From the NCBI RefSeq assembly GCF_000328475.2, contig NC_026490.1, forward strand, positions 124,001-188,000: DNA of 64,000 nucleotides, in the 5' to 3' direction. Source of the stretch: Mycosarcoma maydis. Lineage: Eukaryota > Basidiomycota > Ustilaginomycetes > Ustilaginales. A program made the position numbers and the translations under genes. This document shows, one piece after another, positions 11,268 to 22,614 of this stretch. Below the pieces are notes generated by a model. That model was not told the origin of the DNA. It saw only the letters and a program-made list of their open reading frames with translations, and did not search any database. How positions within the stretch are numbered: the stretch's first letter is position 1; every line of letters starts with the position of its first letter.

Positions 11268-14200
11268 CAAGAACCCATTCCAAAATTGAATTCGGCATCT
11301 GTACGTAAAAAGGTCAAATGTATTCTTCCAACCACATTGATCTGCAAAGCGGTCACTGTTCGGGGCGACAGTCGGGTCAGGCGACATCGGTGGTGCACAT
11401 GATTCGATGACAGCTTTTGTCTCCTTACTCTACTCTGTGTATTCGCACAACTAGACGCGTCTCCTTACCATCTTTAAGGCCAGACACGAGCAAGTCGCGT
11501 GGACGATTTGTTCCCAGGCAGTTTACCCTCGTGTATTCACGCTCGGGCTTTCCCAGATTTCCTCCCATCAGCCACCCTCTCAGTCAGCCCCAACTAGACC
11601 GATTTTAAATATTTCGTTTTCAAGTGCCAAGTCAACTCCGTTTTCCGGCTCGATTGTCCTGCAGACCGAAATTGCCAAGTCGGATCTGATCAGCTGTACT
11701 AATTCCAACGGGATATTTGAAACATGTATCAGCAACGTACAATTTGCTCCTGCCTAAAATCACGAATAGGCTTCTAGACCTCGCTTTCTCGACATTGATT
11801 ACTCGTGACTCGTGGCTTGCTGATCCATGAGGGTTTCAGTGGAGAACAAAAGTGTCGTTCTATAAACGAACAAAAAAGCGGTTTCGGATAAAGCCTTTCT
11901 GTTTCCGATCCATTTGTGGCACTTCATGCCAAGCCCTGGACGTTTCCGAACAGGCATCAACAAACTGGAAGCTTGCACCTTCCTTGCTACAGTATCTACG
12001 TTGAGCTTACTCAGCGCCTTCTCTATCAGCATAGATTGGGCTTGGCACAAGCTCTTTGGAACTTGGTCAAGATGACGTACAATCTACCGATCGACTTTGT
12101 GTGACTGTTCCTCTAAAATCTCGGCTTTCCATCACTCATCTATGACTGTTTTAGCTAGTTTATGTCGGCCGGTTTGCTGTGGTTAAAATTGGTTCATCAT
12201 GAATGTTCTCGAGTGTAGACGTCAACAAGCGCAGATGATGCGTGGAATTATCTCGAACCACCTCGTCCGTGTGACTGCCACACAACCCCATCTAATGATT
12301 GTTTTGTTACTTTTTTTGGCGAATTGAACAAGCGAGATGTGTTCCACTAACTTACTGTATCGATTCTTGTTGGTCACATATCGGTTGTTGAATGTTCGGC
12401 ACAAATATGGCGCCATTATCGCTCGACAGATTTTCTTTCCATGACTCACGGCTCCTTGCTACTCTTACTCTACAAGGGAAGCAGCAACGAAAAGCGATTG
12501 TCATTCATAGAGAGTAAAAGTCTTTTTTGGAGAGGTCAAAAGAAGAAAACAGCAGATCGTAGGCTTTTCTGTTGCTGTCACGTGTGTAGCTAGGTTAAAA
12601 GGGTAAGGCTGCACCGTTCCGTGCCGACATCATAAATGATTGACACTAACTAATACGGAAAATCATGTCGAGCCAGTCCCTCGGTTCAGGAACGACACGC
12701 ATTACTTTCTCCCTCGTTCCGGTTATACGGTAGGCCGCTGCAGGAATGTCTTACTAGTCGACTTTTTGCCCCCTGTTTCATGTGCTCTTACCCAGGAAGA
12801 TCCAGTAGCACCGAGGTGCAGATTTTTCACATACAGTATATTGCTCCTGATTTCGTATTCTTTTCTTTCTTTTCTGTTCTTTTCCACGAAAACAGGCAAG
12901 TTGTAAAACGGCGTCAAGTTCAACAACGTTTGATGTTGCTCAATTCTTCGTGTGATTTCGCTTGATGGCCAGTAGTGCCCGGCTGTCTCCGAGGCTGTTA
13001 TCTTGGTCTCCAATTCTGTCCATTTTCGTAGGAATGTATTGGGAGACCTTTTGAAAAATTCAGGGGTTCGGCTTCAAAATTTGACGTTGAGGGCGGAACG
13101 TGATCATGCCGTCACTTTCGATCATTGGACTCGATACCTCTTGGATCACGAACAGGTCTGCTTGCTAAAATTCGGCGGTTCCGGCGTTTCGGCTTACCAA
13201 ACTCATTCCCGTTGTCACAGCAGCGTGCAGAAAGAGCCCACATTTACGATTGACCGGCAATTCGAGTGCAGTTATTGTTGTAAAAAAGGTCTCAAACAGA
13301 TCGCCGTAGGCGGTCGACCACTATGGTGATCAGTCAATAGTTTGACTCGTGAAGATGCCACAATACTTTTTCCAATCGAACAGAGCTGATCAAGTCTCCT
13401 TACGCGTATGGGTGGAACATGTCTCTCGGCTCAATATCCTCCCCAGGCGGGGTACTTCCGGACTTTGTTGTACTGTTGCACCCCGTTTCGATTACACTGA
13501 ATCTTGCTTTCTTCAGACCCTTAAACGGCCCCAAAGAACCGTGAGATGAACCCCTATTCAAGCCACAAGCGCTGCAATTTTACTGAGTCGAGTAGGCCAT
13601 TTTGCCGTTTCAACCTCCTCTCCCCCCCGCTTGTGTTCTCGGATCTTTGTCATGCTGTATTCTCGCGACTAAGTTTTCGTCCGAATCCGTTACGTACCGT
13701 CGGATGGCATCAGAGTCAGTTGATGGAAGCGATGCAGTCTCTTTTCTTCAATTAGATTCTCGCTTTGTCATGGTCGCTGGGGGCTAGCCGTTCCGCTGCA
13801 GAATGACAACTGCTTTTGATCTTGTGACACAACCTTGACCTCATGGCAAGCCTTGTCCCCAAGCACAAATAGTCATCAAACACGCAATGCCGAGCGCTCA
13901 ATCTTGGCACTACCATTGCCAAGGTACAACATGCTAGCCATGCTCATTCTGTCCTAATGAGGGGTTAGTGAAAGATCGACGGGCAACCATTGGATCATTC
14001 ATACAGGACCAAACCCTAAGTTGTTTTCAGCGACGCTAGAGATGTACGATGCATTGTGTAATGTAATGTAAATCGGAGGAGTCTGAATCGAGAATGTTCA
14101 TACTTGCGACCACGCCTGCATCACATGAAAATGCAAATTGTTACGTAAACACCAGTTGCCCCCGATTAATTAACCATGGGCAGTCACGAGTGTCATGTGT

Positions 14201-14310
14201 GAGGGTGCATTCATGACTACAAGACAGATTTCCATCCAGAGAACTCACGACTCGAAGGCTTCTTATGAAGCCAGAAACAGTAACCTGCAAGGGTATTTTT
14301 GGCGCTCAAT

Positions 14311-14916
14311 TCAATCCTTGCATATTCTCCCGATCACACGAAGTGCTTGATAGGCTTGTGGTCGGATAATTGATTGGTTGCCGATTTTCTCCTGTGAACA
14401 AGAGCTTGGTGATTGCCGCATCTGGAAAGCATCTAGCTGTACATCATAAGCGAGATGGAGCGACGGTGCTGTATTGTCTGCTGATGCTTGAGAAAGACTT
14501 TTGGCGAGGCACTGCCTGAGAGCATTCCGCGTGACTCTGTGTTGGGCTGCGCGTGTCTGCGTTGGTATGACTCGGCTCAACTCTACAGTATCAACTTTCT
14601 CAGGAGCTCTGTGGTGATCAGGTCTCAAGAGAACCGAGTTGGAAGTCGTGCTCAAAGGTGATCTTACTACCGAGTGCCGAGACAAGCGCTTCATCTGTAA
14701 GTGCTTCCAAGAATCCTCTTTCGGCGACGACGACGACGACAACGGCATCAAAAAAAGAACAACAACGATGGCTTCAAGTTGCGTCCAAGTATCAGAGCGA
14801 GAGCCTCTCCCCACCGCGACAACATTTCGCGAAGGGAACTTCGTATCATAGACCTGAAGTAAGTCGTACGTTGCAACTTGGATCGTGGCGACGAGCGCGG
14901 TTGTGAGTTTCTTCAC
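14311..14916 (-). CDS. Possible small protein of unknown function
   Basis: A 201-codon open frame in an otherwise stop-rich AT-richer region. It starts MKKLTTALVATIQVATYDLL, a basic then weakly hydrophobic beginning that might be a poor signal peptide. The rest is Ser/Gln/Arg-rich, has only three cysteines and matches no family I know. It lies about 690 bp from, and divergent to, the repeat-protein gene at 15602. Its length is the main argument, so chance is possible. Confidence 0.3.
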   Translation of the reverse strand: MKKLTTALVATIQVATYDLLQVYDTKFPSRNVVAVGRGSRSDTWTQLEAIVVVLFLMPLSSSSSPKEDSWKHLQMKRLSRHSVVRSPLSTTSNSVLLRPDHHRAPEKVDTVELSRVIPTQTRAAQHRVTRNALRQCLAKSLSQASADNTAPSLHLAYDVQLDAFQMRQSPSSCSQEKIGNQSIIRPQAYQALRVIGRICKD

Positions 14917-15601
14917 TTCGTTATCCTAAATGGTCACAGGAAACGGCACCTCACGACTTGTGATTAGACAGATGAATTATCCATCCAAATCGACTTTTGA
15001 TACGGCCTAACAATAATGGGGTTTGAAGATTCTTGATTCGTAATTCACGATTCCCGATTCGTGATTTACGATTTACGATATTTTTTAACAGCCGCTGTAA
15101 TCTGATGTAACACGCTAACTGTCTAACTTAGCGTCGATACGTTGTGCGTGCCTGTACGCCAGATGACGACATGGTGGTCATTTTTGACATTCCAACGTCT
15201 CACTGCTCGTTTGCCACACTCGTGACTCTCCGGCGATTGCACCACCCACTCGCCCCAGAGCTGACCGACGTCACTCGTGACTGACTGCTTAACATAAAAG
15301 CCTCGTCCGCATATCAAACTCACGACTGTGCCAAGTTCTATTTTTGGTTGGGCAATCACGAACGTTGCACGTACCGAGAAAGCGAGTTTTCAACCCGGAC
15401 GTCCGAATTTGGCGACCATTGCGGATAGCTGCTCGCTTGCTTCAAGTGCCTTCGATCGGTTGGACAAACAGTGGCATCTTGGTGAGCTTAAACAGATGGT
15501 GATGCCTTATATACCCCTCAACCTCCTTGTATCATCTACATAAACCAAAGCATTCACCTTGTTCACACCACTACACATCAAAGCATCCTCTTTTCGCAAA
15601 C
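14917..15601. other. Upstream region of the repeat-protein gene
   Basis: About 690 bp. Positions 15028-15079 hold a dense run of the ATTCGTGATT-type motif in several variants. A TATATA element lies near the right end. No gene seen. Confidence 0.5.
15508..15513 (+). promoter_or_regulatory. TATA box of the repeat-protein gene
   Basis: TATATA lies 94 bp upstream of the ATG at 15602, followed by a C/T-rich and then CA-rich leader. A clear TATA box suits a strongly or conditionally expressed secreted protein; the role is inferred. Confidence 0.45.
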
Positions 15602-16173
15602 ATGCAGTTCACCAAATCAACCATCGTCGTCCAGGCTCTTCTCCTCGCCGTGCTTGTTACGGTTACGCAAGCTCAAAGTAAGTTGTTGAGCGTACCCCTG
15701 TAGAGCTCGGGTGAATATGATCAAGAACAGAGCTGACCATTGGCCGTGCTAAACGATTCATGATTTATCCATGGTTCTGAAACACAGTCCTCAGCGACAT
15801 CACTAGCGCTTTGGGCGAAGTAACCTCAGCTGCAGGAGGTGTCTTGTCCACCGTTACTTCGGGAGCCGCGGGCGCCTTTAGCACTGCCACATCGGGAGCT
15901 GGCGGCGTGTTTACGACGGTAACCTCGGGAGCGGGTGGTGCTTTCTCCACTGTCACCTCGGGTGCTGCAGGTGCGTTTAGCACGGCTACATCGGGCGCAG
16001 GCAGTCTGGCTACTGGCGCATCTTCGGGAGCAGGTAGCGCCGCCAGCGCCGCCTCGTCTGGGGTGAGCAACGCGGCTGTTGGCCAGTTGTCCGCCGGTCT
16101 TCCCATTGGCGCCCTCGCGGCTACCTTGACTGTCCTACTCGGCTCAGCCATCGCTGGCTCTCTGATGCTTTGA
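15602..16173 (+). CDS. Secreted, probably GPI-anchored protein of 11-residue repeats
   Basis: Two exons, 15602-15677 and 15788-16173, flank a 110-nt intron (GTAAGT...ACACAG, phase 1) and give 153 residues. Exon 1 encodes almost exactly a signal peptide (MQFTKSTIVVQALLLAVLVT, then VTQAQ). Exon 2 has six tandem copies of an 11-residue unit of the form (V/A)TSGAGGAFST, then a Gly/Ser/Ala spacer. It ends in a hydrophobic tail (LPIGALAATLTVLLGSAIAG, then SLML) with no charged residue after it, as in GPI-attachment signals. A small Ser/Asn/Ala site sits just before the tail. No cysteine is seen in the mature part. It is likely a cell-wall or surface protein, possibly O-mannosylated on its many Ser/Thr. 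Function unknown. Confidence 0.75.
15820..16017 (+). repeat. Six tandem 33-bp coding repeats
   Basis: Six in-frame 33-bp units each encode 11 residues ((V/A)TS-x-A-x-G-x-(F/L)-x-T); the sixth is the most diverged. Synonymous differences between units show the array is not freshly expanded. Confidence 0.8.
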
Positions 16174-16225
16174 GCCTTGACTTTCCTACTCGGCTCAGCC
16201 ATCGCTGGCTCTCTGATGTTTTGAG
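16124..16225 (+). repeat. 51-bp tandem duplication across the stop codon
   Basis: Positions 16124-16174 and 16175-16225 are direct copies differing at two bases. The unit covers the last codons of the repeat protein and its TGA, so the second copy lies in the 3' untranslated region. The unit is 17 codons long, so the second copy is in phase with the first. Confidence 0.9.
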
Positions 16226-17130
16226 CAGCTAAGATCGGCTGCCCTAAGACCAAATGATGTTCGTTCGTAGAAGCAAACCTCTTGAGAATCTCTCCCCCCT
16301 TTTTTGTTCACGCGTTGGAATCGTAAACGCTATGGACAGGCCACTCAATGTCAACACCGTTTGCGAATCTGGTTTGCTTTTAGGGTCAACCCCTCTCTTG
16401 AACTATTTAGATATGAGAACAAGGCACCTATCGTATGGCTAAACCACACTCGCGGCGGCATTTGTGTGCCGAAACACGCACAACGTAGATAGATGCTTTT
16501 CGCTTCCACAGTTGACGGTTCACGGTTCAAGTTTACTGATGTGGCGTTAGCCAGGTCTAACAAAGGCTCGAAAACGAAGACTAGCCTAACATCCACGAAC
16601 AACGAATCACGAATCACGAATCGTGAATCGCGGGAATGCAAAATGCGGTCTGTGTCTTATGCCTGATGGCTGGAATTGCGAATCGCGTCGCGAAGAAGGA
16701 CGGCGCAACGCGCAAATGAGGTTGAGGTGTTGGTTTTTCTTCAGCAGAGGGACGACGCGCATTCGTGATTGGTAAGTCAGTATTTTGGCGACGTGTTTGC
16801 GTTGGAAGTTGGACGCTTTCGCACTTTACACGAGTCGGACGCGTTTGTGCGAGACTCGCTTCGGTTGGTGTCTTCGTCAGAGCCAGTCATACACCTCTCC
16901 TGTGCCTATTTCCACTTTTTCAGCTCCACCATCCTCAACAAGCTTACCATCACCGTGACCACCTGAAGACCAAGCTTAGACGCAGCTTGTTTCAACGATC
17001 TAGCCAACGTCGTTTCTCCCCATCCCCCATTGCTTAGCGCGAATCACCCCCTTCACTCCAACAGACTTTATCTCGAGATTTTTTCACTCTTTCTTCTCAG
17101 GCCAGCAACGGTTTTAGCCACTTCGATACC
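16226..17130. other. Intergenic region upstream of POL1
   Basis: About 900 bp with no gene. Positions 16602-16631 carry CACGAATCACGAATCGTGAA-type motifs on both strands. The right part is C/T-rich, as expected for the POL1 leader. Confidence 0.5.
16602..16631. repeat. Cluster of the ATTCGTGATTC motif
   Basis: Three to four overlapping copies of AATCACGA/TCGTGAATC, head to tail and then inverted, forming a near-palindrome. Confidence 0.7.
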
Positions 17131-20100
17131 ATGTCATCCAGAGCCAAGAAGCTCAACGCCCTTGCCGCTCTCAAGGCGAAGCGCGATGGCATACCATTAC
17201 CCGCAGTACGTCTCACCAGAGCTCTCATCAAGATCACGAACGAACCTTCGTCTCTACTTGCTGACCATTATTCTCCGCTTCCCTTACCAACTGCTTCCAT
17301 CTACAGGCGTCCAAATTGGGAGATCTATCAGACGAAGACAACGCCATCTACGACGAAGTGTCTGAAGATGAGTATCGATCCATCCTTCGTGGACGTATCA
17401 TGGATGACGATTTTATCGAAGACGATGATGGCTCAGGCTACGTAGATCACGGTCAGGATGATTGGGATGACCAAGCTCGAGAACAAGAAGGACAAGACGA
17501 CGACACAGAAGACGAGCACGAGTACTTTGAACGCACCGGCAAGCGTAAACCTAAGAAGGGTTCGAAAGCTCGCTCCAAGCTCAAAGGTCACGACTCTACC
17601 TCGTCTGTGTATCAAAAATCGAGCCTTTCAGCTGCTTTCAGCAAGCAGCGCAAGGCGTCCAGCGGCCTCTCGAACGACTTATCGGCAAGCCGCACTCGCG
17701 ACGCTCAGCGAATGCGGTCCGCCGCCTTTGATGCATACCGTCCCTCCGTGAGCAAAGAAAAGGAAGACGACTTCATGGCCAACCTCATGGGCAACCTTGA
17801 CGAGACTCGTCCAAAGCCGTCCTCATCCTCGCACGACCCAGCTAGCCCTTCTCCCGCCCACCGCCTCTCTTCTTCCCTCTCTAGAAAGCGAAAGCAGCAC
17901 GATGAGAGTGCCTTCTCCCGCTTCCGCTCTTCCACCTCCCTCGCCACCAGTAACGGCTTCACAAGCCCCTCCTCGGGCGCTCCCACCAGCGACTCGGCAC
18001 ATGCTTCCAGCGATAGCGCCGAACCACTAGTACACGTCAGCGGAAGTGATACGCCACCTTGGGGTCCCAATCTCGGCTCAGACCCCGTGTTTGAGCTCGA
18101 CGACGAGCTCCCCGTCTCCAACAAGAAGCTCCGCGGTCCCAAGGGGCTGCCTAATCGTATCGGTAGCCTTGGTTTGGGAGATGCAGACCACGACGTTTTC
18201 ATCAGTCATCCATCCAAACGTGCTGCTGGTCTCAATGACGATGCTCTCGCTTTCAGCGACGACGAGATCGACGAGATCGATGTTCGACGCGTCCAAGTAG
18301 GTTCGTTTGCAGCCAAGAATGTTGATGCGCGTGGACAGGCAACGCTTCCAAAGCCCAGCCCAGCCGCTGTGGCAACACCCCGTGCTGCCAAGCTCGACAA
18401 TAGCAAGACAGACAACACGACACCATCGGCACCATCAGCGTCGTCCACACCTAAGCCAGCGCTCAATGACTTTAACAAGATGCCGGCTAGCAAAAGTAAC
18501 TGGCAAAAGGTGCACAACGACCTCATGAAGAATGTTGCACCCACCACGCCTACACCTGCTGCTACCAACAACAGTGTCAAGACAGCTGCAGCCACAGCGA
18601 CACCGTTGGCAGGCAAGGTGAAGGCCTTTGAAGACGACAAGTCGCTCTTCTTCTATTGGCTTGACTACCTAGAAGGTGAGAATGGCATCGTCTACCTCGT
18701 TGGCAAGGTCAAGGATAAGGACTCAGGACGATACGTTTCATGCTGCTTAACCGTCAATGGCATCGAACGGTGCATCTTCCTCCTGCCACGCAGCAAACAA
18801 CTCGAAAATGGTCACGAGACCGATCGCCCGGTCGGCGAAGATGAGATTTATGACGAGTTCGAAGAGCTCTCGGCCAAGCACGGTATCAAAGGTTTTCTCT
18901 CCAAGTGGGTCACACGCAAGTATGCTTTCGAGCAAGCAGGCGTGCCAGCCGAGTCCAACTACATGAAGATTCGCTACGGCTTTGACGAGCCTCAGCTGCC
19001 ATTCGATTTCAAAGGCAAAACCTTTAGCAAAGCTTTCGGCACCAACACTTCGCCGTTTGAGCTGCTGGTAGTCAAGCGACGTATCTTTGGGCCTAGCTGG
19101 CTCAAAATTTCGAACGCCAGCTTGGCGGAAGGCTCGACGCCCATCTCTTGGTGCAAGATGGAGGTCTCGATTGACGACCCTAAGGACATTTCGCCCATCT
19201 CGGATGCCGACACCACCTCGCCGCGCGAGACTCCACCCCTGACCGTCATGTCGATCGCCATCCGCACGGTTGTGAATCACAAGGAGAACAAGCAAGAACT
19301 CGTCGCTGTCAGTGCGCGTACCTGGACCGACCACCAGATCGAGGATCCTACGCCGCCCGAACAACTCCCTTGCTCCGTGTTCACCGCTGTGCGACCACTT
19401 GGCACCATGTTCCCACCCGGCTTCGAGGCAGAAGCGCGCAAGGGCAGGATCAAAATCCACACGCTCAAGTACGAGCGAATGCTGCTCAATGCCCTACTTG
19501 CTCAGATCTACAATGCCGACCCAGACGTCATCGTAGGTCACGAGTTCAACGGTGTCTCGCTCGACGTGCTCCTGCATCGTATGCGGGATCTTCGTGCCGA
19601 CCACTGGTCACGCGTCGGTCGATTCCGTCGCCCCAAGTGGCCCAAGCTCAAGCAAGGCTTGAACCTCAAGATTCTCGCTGGTCGCCTGGTCTGCGACTTA
19701 GCATCCGACAATGGCAAGTCGATGATCACCTCCACCACATGGTCACTTACAGAGATGTGCGGTACTCATCTCAAGATTCAGCGCGAGGACATTGATCCCG
19801 AGGAAACCGCTTCATTCTTTGACTCACTTGCTCCATCTCCTGAGCGTCTGATGAACTTTGTTCGCCATTGCGAAGTCGACACTTTCTTCCAGATGGCCAT
19901 CGCCGCCAAGGTGCAGATTCTGCCTCTCACCAAGCAGCTCACAAATCTTGCTGGTAACAGCTGGAACAAGACGCTCAACGGAGGTCGCGCTGAACGCAAC
20001 GAGTATATCTTGCTGCACGACTTCCACCGACAAAAGTACATCTGCCCGGACAAGATTTCTGCGTGGGAGAAGAAGCAGATCCAGCAAGCGGCTGAGCTCA

Positions 20101-22235
20101 AGGCGAAGGCTCGTGCCAAATCCAACGGTGGTGCTGCTGATTCGTCGGCGTCGACGACTGCGGCTAACAGCAAGAAGGACAAGTTCAAGGGCGGTCTCGT
20201 CTTTGAGCCCAAGCGCGGATTGTGGGACAAGTACATCTTGGTCATGGACTTCAACTCGCTCTACCCGTCGATCATCCAGGAGTTCAACATTGACTTTACC
20301 ACTGTTGAACGTCCGCCTACACAGGGCATCGAAGACGACGAGATTGGCGTCGCTGCTGCTACCGCTTCCTCAGATACGGCAGGAGAGGCTGGCGCTGACG
20401 CTGCGGCTGACGTAGACAAGATTCCCGACGTACCCTCTTCCGATGTCGAGCAAGGCGTACTCCCACGCATTATTGCTCAGCTCGTGGCGCGTCGTCGACA
20501 AGTCAAGTCGCTGATGAAGGATAAGTCGGCCACACCTTCTCAGCTCCTGCAGTGGAACATCAAGCAGCTGGCGCTCAAGCTCACCGCCAACTCGATGTAT
20601 GGTTGTCTCGGATTTGAAAATTCGCGTTTCTACGCTCGCCCTCTCGCAGCGCTGACTACGTTCAAAGGTCGAGAGATTCTCACCGCCACCAAAGATCTGG
20701 CCGAGTCGATGCTGCTCGATGTGATTTACGGTGACACGGACAGTGTTATGATCAACACCAATGCCACTGAGTACCGGGAAGCGCTTCGTATCGGACAAGA
20801 GTTTAAAAAATCGGTCAACGAACGCTACCGCTTGCTTGAGATCGATATCGATGGCGTGTTTGAACGTATGCTGCTCCTTCAAAAGAAAAAGTATGCTGCG
20901 GTGCTCGTCGACGAGGAAGGCAAGCGAAGTACCGAGATCAAAGGTCTAGATATGAAGCGTCGCGAATACTCGGCGCTCTCAAAGAACGTCTCGAATTACG
21001 TGCTGGAACAGATCTTGTCTGGACAAGCGACCGAGCTGGTCGTGGAACACATCCACGAGTACCTTTCGGACATATCCACCAAGATCAAGATGGGCGAAGT
21101 GGGGCTGGACGACTTTATCATCTACAAACGGTTGGGTAAGAACCCAGAAGACTATCCGGATGTCAAGTCGCAGCCGCATGTTCAGGTGGCGTTGCGAATG
21201 AAGACGAGAGGTGGAAATGCCAGGATGGGTGATGTGATCCCGTACATCTTTTGCCTGGGAGAAGATGGCACGTCCAGCACCAAGACAGCGCAGGCAGAGA
21301 GGGCGCATCACCCAGACGAGTTGAGAAGGAAAGACAGCGAGCTCAAGATCGACTACGAGCACTATCTGGCGCTGCAGATCCTGCCGCCGGTGGAGAGGTT
21401 ATGCGAAAGCATCGAGGGGACGGACAGATCCAGGTTAGCAGAGTGTCTTGGGCTGGATCCGAGCAAGTATTCTCACGTCTCGCATTCTGGTGCTGGCAGC
21501 GGCGGCGCAGTGGGTCGAGAGTTTGCAACGCTCGACTCGCAGATCCCGGACGAGGTGCGATTCGCGCAGTGCGAGCCATTGAAGCTCACATGTCCTTCAT
21601 GTCGCGAATCGAGTACTTTCCTCGGGCCCGCTCATCGTGCCGCTTCGTCCGCGATCAAAGTGCTCGGCGACTCGACCAACACGCAACGCTCGGAGCCCAA
21701 CGCCATCTCCACAAAGGGCATCCGCTGCACAAACGCTGCCTGCCAACGAATGTTGCCTCTGGCCACCATGGCGATCCAACTCGAGCTGGCCATCCGAAGC
21801 TTTGTGGAACGCTACTACGCCGGCTGGACTGAATGCTCTGATCCCAACTGCGGCTCTCGAACGCGGCTGGCTAGCGTCTACGCCAAACGCTGCGTTGCAG
21901 TTCACGATGCCAAATCGGCCGCGCTGCTCGATGCCACCTCCACTACAGGCTCTCACTTGGCATGCCGTGGTCGTGTAGAGCCAGTTTACAGGGACAAACA
22001 GCTGTACGATCAGCTGATCTATCTCGAATCGCTCTTTGACTCATCGAGAATTCGTGAAAAGGTGACAGCCACAACGGCGGCCAGCGCTAAAGCTTGGCAA
22101 GATGAAGTGCTGGCCATGCTGGACGTCAACAAGCGCGAGCTGGACGCGCTGCACAAGACTGTGGACAAGTATTTGGCCAAGAACGGAAGGAGGTTCGTCA
22201 AGCTGGCCAGCTTGTTCAGGTTTATGAAGGTGTGA
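17131..22235 (+). CDS. POL1: DNA polymerase alpha catalytic subunit
   Basis: The replicative B-family polymerase that extends primase RNA primers at origins and on the lagging strand. Exon 1 is 17131-17205 (25 codons). The intron 17206-17306 runs GTACGT...CTACAG in phase 0, and exon 2 is 17307-22235, giving about 1667 residues. The N-terminal p180 motif follows the splice (DEDNAIYDEVSEDEY, then an acidic DDDFIEDDDGSGYVD). Motif A DFNSLYPSIIQ lies near 1005, motif B ANSMYGCLGF near 1119, and motif C YGDTDSV near 1165. The exonuclease-like fold keeps GHEFNGVSLDVL; alpha polymerases lack proofreading. The C-terminal 210 residues hold paired cysteines (CPSC, CTNAAC, CSDPNC and later ones) of the zinc/B-subunit binding domain. 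The exon 1 reading MSSRAKKLNALAALKAKRDG is typical of the family. Confidence 0.95.
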
Positions 22236-22614
22236 TGCGATAGCACATACACGATTCACCAGCGTCGACTTGTACATTCGTGATTGTGATTCACTTGGAC
22301 TCTATAGCTTTGTTTTTCCAGTTTCAATCGTGAATCTCGACGTGCAAACTTCAGTTTGCTGTTAGCGTGCCTATAATCCTGTGATCTCACAGCCCTCTCA
22401 AAAGCGTGTTTTGGACGCATCGTGAAGGCCACATTCGACCGTGATGGTGGTGACTTTGTGCGTCTTCATTGGCATGGACGTGAACTATTCGAACACAATG
22501 GTGAACAACGAGGGAGAAGGCGAGGACAGAAGGTCAGTGAATCATGCTTGAACAAGGTGATCGTAGCGCACACCTCTCTCCCCGAGTGTTCCGCCCCTTG
22601 ACCACATTCTCGTA
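22236..22614. other. Intergenic region downstream of POL1
   Basis: About 380 bp. Diverged CACGATT/TCGTGATT motif copies near 22250-22335; nothing else seen. Confidence 0.5.

Larger units (their letters stand above)
8158..14310. other. Gene-poor, AT-richer region
   Basis: More than 6 kb without a supportable gene. By eye the base composition is clearly more AT-rich than the flanking genes, with many stops in all frames. I found no reverse transcriptase or transposase fragments, LTR pairs or long terminal inverted repeats. The longest open frames are about 60-140 codons and show no family features. It could be a decayed region, a noncoding transcription unit, a heterochromatic or centromeric segment, or a long spacer. 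Confidence 0.6.

Noticed and set aside
11187..11402. Lys-rich 71-codon frame
   Set aside because: Produced by the A-rich tract.
15765..16253. Antisense 162-codon frame across the repeat-protein gene
   Set aside because: Its Pro/Ala/Val repeats mirror the sense 33-bp units. The sense strand has a signal peptide, intron and GPI tail; the antisense has none.
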